From JAGVSR01 sp963825555 (GTDB lineage Bacteria; Pseudomonadota; Alphaproteobacteria; Rhizobiales; Hyphomicrobiaceae), in the NCBI GenBank assembly GCA_963825555.1, contig CAWGTZ010000015.1:124001-188000 (forward strand): a stretch of DNA of 64,000 bases, written 5' to 3'. The translations under genes were made by a program, and so were the position numbers. The notes under the pieces are model-generated. The model was given only the letters and a program-made list of their open reading frames with translations, was not told where the DNA came from and made no database searches. Position 1 is the first letter of the stretch. Each line of letters starts with the position of its first letter. Of the stretch, positions 61,306 through 64,000 are shown piece after piece.

Positions 61306-62318
61306 GGCTGCGGTGTTCTCAGCTCCGCCTCGATCCGCTCGATGAGGGTGCGCCCGACGCGATCAGCCATGCGCGCACGAACGGGACGTAGGGCCTCCTG
61401 CCATGCGGCCAGTTCCTCAGGGTTCGGGTCGTGGAACGCCGTCTTGCCGGTTTCGCGCATCGCGGTCAGGGATTCCGCATTCTCCTTGGCTGCTTCCGCG
61501 TTCGCGTAGGGGGTCGCTTCTTTCAGCGCACGCGTGAGATTCTCGCGGACATCGGCGGGTAACGCCTTCCAGAAGTCACGATTGACGATCACTGCATAGC
61601 CGAGGAAGCCATGAAAGGTCAGAGTTGCGTGCTTCTGCACCTCGTACATCTTCTGGGTGTACATATTGGCTGGCGTATTCTCCGTTCCATCGACAACCCC
61701 GGAGGACAGCGCCTGATAGGCCTCCGAGAAGGCAAGCACCTGGGGCATGGCGCCTAATGCCGTCATCTGTTCCTCTATGACGCGTGACGACTGGATGCGC
61801 AGCTTTAATCCCAAGAGATCATCCGGTTTCAGGAGTGGGCGGTTCGCCGACAGAATCTTGAAACCGTTGTTCCAGTAGGCGAGCCCCACAATTCCTTTCT
61901 CCTCCAGAAGATCGAAAAGCTCTCGACCGATCGGTCCCTCGGTAATGCGGGCAAGATCGGTGGTGTCACGAAAAAGAAACGGAAGGTCGAAGACCTCGAA
62001 TGCCTTGATGCCGAGTGGACCGAATTTCGACAGGGATGGCGCCAGCATTTCTACCGCGCCGAGCTGCAGGGCCTCCAACTCTTCCTTATCTTTGTAGAGT
62101 TGGGAGCTTGGGTAGAGTTCGATGCGAACGCGGCCGTTTGTGTAGCGTTCGGCCAGCTCCTTGAAGCGCTCGGCCCCTTTGCTCTTGTGGGCCTGCGGGG
62201 CAGCAACATGACTGAATTTTATGACGATGGGCGCATCGGCGGCATCGAGCTGCGCGGGACGCATGGCTAGCAGGACGGACAGGCCAACCGCGGACAGAAT
62301 CAGGATCACGCGGTGCAT
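61302..62318 (-). CDS. dctP: TRAP transporter periplasmic substrate-binding protein (DctP)
   Basis: 338 residues from ATG 62318; signal peptide to about residue 26. IKFSHVAAPQAHKSKGAERFKELAE, FEVFDLPFLFRDTTD, the ligand arginine in LKLRIQSSRVIEEQ and QALSSGVVDGTENTPANMYTQKMYEVQKH are typical of C4-dicarboxylate-type binding proteins. Substrate is probably an organic acid; the close neighbour ppc fits but does not prove C4 acids. First gene of the operon dctP-dctQ-dctM. Confidence 0.94.
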   Translation of the reverse strand: MHRVILILSAVGLSVLLAMRPAQLDAADAPIVIKFSHVAAPQAHKSKGAERFKELAERYTNGRVRIELYPSSQLYKDKEELEALQLGAVEMLAPSLSKFGPLGIKAFEVFDLPFLFRDTTDLARITEGPIGRELFDLLEEKGIVGLAYWNNGFKILSANRPLLKPDDLLGLKLRIQSSRVIEEQMTALGAMPQVLAFSEAYQALSSGVVDGTENTPANMYTQKMYEVQKHATLTFHGFLGYAVIVNRDFWKALPADVRENLTRALKEATPYANAEAAKENAESLTAMRETGKTAFHDPNPEELAAWQEALRPVRARMADRVGRTLIERIEAELRTPQP

Positions 62319-62567
62319 TGAATTTGTCGGTCCGTTTTGGCGCTGTAATACCAGTCCCATCGTCACGCGGAACACGCCGGTGTCAAGTCCTGGCACCCGG
62401 TTGCGGGGTCTTACTTTAGGTCTCCTGCCAGTCCTTCATGACGGCGCGTACAAGGCGCAGGACGCGTTTCGTGCGGCGGGAGTCATCAGCCGAGAGGGAC
62501 CAGCAGCAACAGCAGAAGCCGGGCTTCTGGGCGAGATGAAGAATCAGCGCGTATTCGTTCTCCCGTC

Positions 62568-63509
62568 TCATCGCTGCCTGTTTCGCCCTTCTGCCCGATT
62601 ACCGGCACCGAGCTCGCCGGCCGTGAGCGCAAAAACCTCGCCGGAGCTGTCTTCGGTATCGAGCCAGAGGAACGGAAGATTGGGATATTCTTCTTCCAGG
62701 ATATCGAGTGCAGTGCCGACTTCGACGACCAGTACGCCGTCGCGTTCCAGATACTGCGGTGCATCAGACAGGATGCGCCGGACGAGGTCGAGTCCGTCAT
62801 ATCCGCCCGTATGGGCCATGACCGGCTCGGCGCGATACTCGGGTGGAAAATCGGCGATGGCGCCGGCACTGACGTAGGGCGGGTTGGAGAGAATGAGATC
62901 GTAGCGCCGGCTGTCAAGGGCTGAGAAGAGGTCGGATTGGTGCAGTGTGATGCGATCCTGAAGGCCGTACTCGGACACGTTGCGCGAGGCGACGGCGAGT
63001 GCGTCGACCGAGAGATCAACAGCGTCGATGACGGCGTTGGGATAGGTGAGAGCGGCCAGGATGGCGAGGCAGCCGGACCCCGTGCACAGATCCAGGACGG
63101 ATGTGACCGTTTCGGGATCGGGGACGACCGTGGTCAGCTCGGTATCGAGCAGTTCGCCTATGTAAGAGCGCGGAACGATCACGCGCTCGTCGACGTAGAA
63201 GCCATGGCCGCGGATGTAGGCCCTATTCACGAGATAGGGTGCAGGTTTGCGTGTCGAGATCCGCGCCTCGAAAAGTGCAGAGATCCGCGTGCGCTCGCCC
63301 TGCGTCAGCCGGCAGTCCAGCCAGGGATCGAGCACGTCGATGGGAAGATCGAGCGCACTGAGAATGAGGAACGCGGCTTCATCCAGGGCTGTGGAGGTGC
63401 CGTGGCCGAAGACGAGATGGGCGGCGCGAAAGCGTGACGTGCCGTACCGCAGCCAATCGCGCACGGTCACGAGTTCACAAATCGCGTTGTTGGAGTCCTC
63501 TAGGGTCAT
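62568..63509 (-). CDS. prmB: 50S ribosomal protein L3 glutamine methyltransferase PrmB
   Basis: 313 residues from ATG 63509. SAM-binding DLCTGSGCLAILAA and the NPPY motif (ILSNPPYVSAG) of the HemK/PrmB family, with the PrmB-type N-terminal ELVTVRDWLRYGTSRF and YIRGHGFYVDERVIVPRSYIGELL. Methylates Gln150 of L3. Not linked to translation genes here; it stands between dctP and a transglutaminase gene. The last 20 residues are Gly/Arg-rich. Confidence 0.92.
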   Translation of the reverse strand: MTLEDSNNAICELVTVRDWLRYGTSRFRAAHLVFGHGTSTALDEAAFLILSALDLPIDVLDPWLDCRLTQGERTRISALFEARISTRKPAPYLVNRAYIRGHGFYVDERVIVPRSYIGELLDTELTTVVPDPETVTSVLDLCTGSGCLAILAALTYPNAVIDAVDLSVDALAVASRNVSEYGLQDRITLHQSDLFSALDSRRYDLILSNPPYVSAGAIADFPPEYRAEPVMAHTGGYDGLDLVRRILSDAPQYLERDGVLVVEVGTALDILEEEYPNLPFLWLDTEDSSGEVFALTAGELGAGNRAEGRNRQR

Positions 63510-63640
63510 GGCGTGTGCGGTCTCTCCCGGCGCGTAAGGCTCTTCACTTGAGAGCAGAGCCGATTCACCGGCCAGACTAGCGTACTTCTCACAGCGCCTA
63601 CAGGTGCGGGCGCAGTCCTCCGTATCGGGAGAGTTATACG

Positions 63641-64000
63641 CTACTGCTGCTGGGCATCCTGCTGTTGAACTTCCACGACCACGTCGAGGACCTCGTTCTC
63701 CCCACCTTTGCGGGTGCCGCGGATGGGTGCGGCGGTGGCGGCATCGAGCCCGGTGGCGAGGCGCACATAGCGCTCCGTGGGACACATCAGATTGGCCGGA
63801 TCGAAGCCGACCCAGCCGAGTCCCTCCACCCAGGCTTCCGCCCAGGCATGATGGGCGTCGGACGGATCAGGTGTGCCGGCCAGGAAGTAGCCATTCACGT
63901 ACCGGGCTGGGATGCCGAGCAGGCGCGCTCCGGAGATGAAGATGTGGGCATAGTCCTGGCACACGCCCTTGCCATCGGCGAGGGCTTCGGCGGCGTTCGT
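63641..64000 (-). CDS. Transglutaminase-like protein, C-terminal part (truncated by window edge)
   Basis: The last 119 residues of a gene running off the right edge. The catalytic triad is complete: Cys in DGKGVCQDYAH, His in DAHHAWAE, Asp in VGFDPANLM. After GTRKGG the end is Gln-rich (QQQDAQQQ). Belongs to the bacterial transglutaminase-like (cysteine protease fold) proteins that often occur with alpha-E and circularly permuted ATP-grasp genes, which would be just outside this window. Confidence 0.9.
   Translation of the reverse strand, partial: TNAAEALADGKGVCQDYAHIFISGARLLGIPARYVNGYFLAGTPDPSDAHHAWAEAWVEGLGWVGFDPANLMCPTERYVRLATGLDAATAAPIRGTRKGGENEVLDVVVEVQQQDAQQQ

Overview
The window looks like chromosome from a serine-cycle methylotrophic alphaproteobacterium of the order Hyphomicrobiales, most likely Hyphomicrobium or a close relative. 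The main evidence is a contiguous block at 51.8-59.3 kb: sgaA, mclA, mtkA, mtkB and a divergent serine-cycle-type ppc. Gene orders typical of the order (dapF-mtaB-ftsY-yciB), a phasin, a perfect CtrA-type box and high-GC coding agree with this. The assignment rests on gene content and protein resemblance; no 16S gene is present.

Layout. 0-2.3 kb: nitrogen control, glnK-amtB followed by the start of a second P-II gene, with related sigma-54-like elements ahead of both P-II genes. 2.4-8.7 kb: tesB, a ubiquinone-type hydroxylase, and a translation/secretion block (ffh, rpsP, rimM) with a periplasmic rhodanese and an unusual HTH-GrlR regulator. 9-17.6 kb: EF-hand lipoprotein, PQQ-type sugar dehydrogenase, dapF-mtaB-ftsY, two tandem yciB paralogues, MarR regulator, asd. 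17.8-22.9 kb: an islet of poorly characterised envelope/secreted proteins, including a protein of seven 23-residue repeats and a TadG/von Willebrand protein, with one perfect and one near-perfect CtrA box. 22.9-30.7 kb: DUF2254 protein, leuB, M23 peptidase, DUF4337 protein, gpmA, dapB, ppa, GNAT, phasin. 31-42.6 kb: Pif1-like helicase, typA, type II NADH dehydrogenase, pheT-(small membrane protein)-pheS, rplT-rpmI, a cold-shock gene, infA. 42.6-51.5 kb: binding protein plus nucleotide-carrier-like protein, GT2 glycosyltransferase, tRNA-Gly(CCC), radical SAM protein, mscL, a two-gene sodium:solute symporter and a LuxR-type regulator with a degenerate receiver. 51.8-59.3 kb: serine cycle. 59.3-64 kb: TRAP transporter, prmB and a partial transglutaminase-like gene.

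How it fits together. SgaA makes hydroxypyruvate and glycine from serine and glyoxylate. Ppc carboxylates PEP to oxaloacetate, and after reduction to malate (gene not here) MtkAB and MclA make malyl-CoA and split it to acetyl-CoA and glyoxylate. GpmA connects the 2-phosphoglycerate of the cycle to 3-phosphoglycerate; acetyl-CoA can feed the PHB storage implied by the phasin. hprA, mtdA, fch, glycerate kinase, glyA and malate dehydrogenase are not in this window.

Most of the window is conserved housekeeping DNA. I see no IS element, prophage, CRISPR array or defence island. The best candidates for something undescribed are the 23-residue-repeat protein and its CtrA-linked islet, the phospho-Asp-less LuxR regulator next to the serine cycle, the cysteine-rich radical SAM protein, the membrane protein inside pheST, and the HTH-GrlR fusion.
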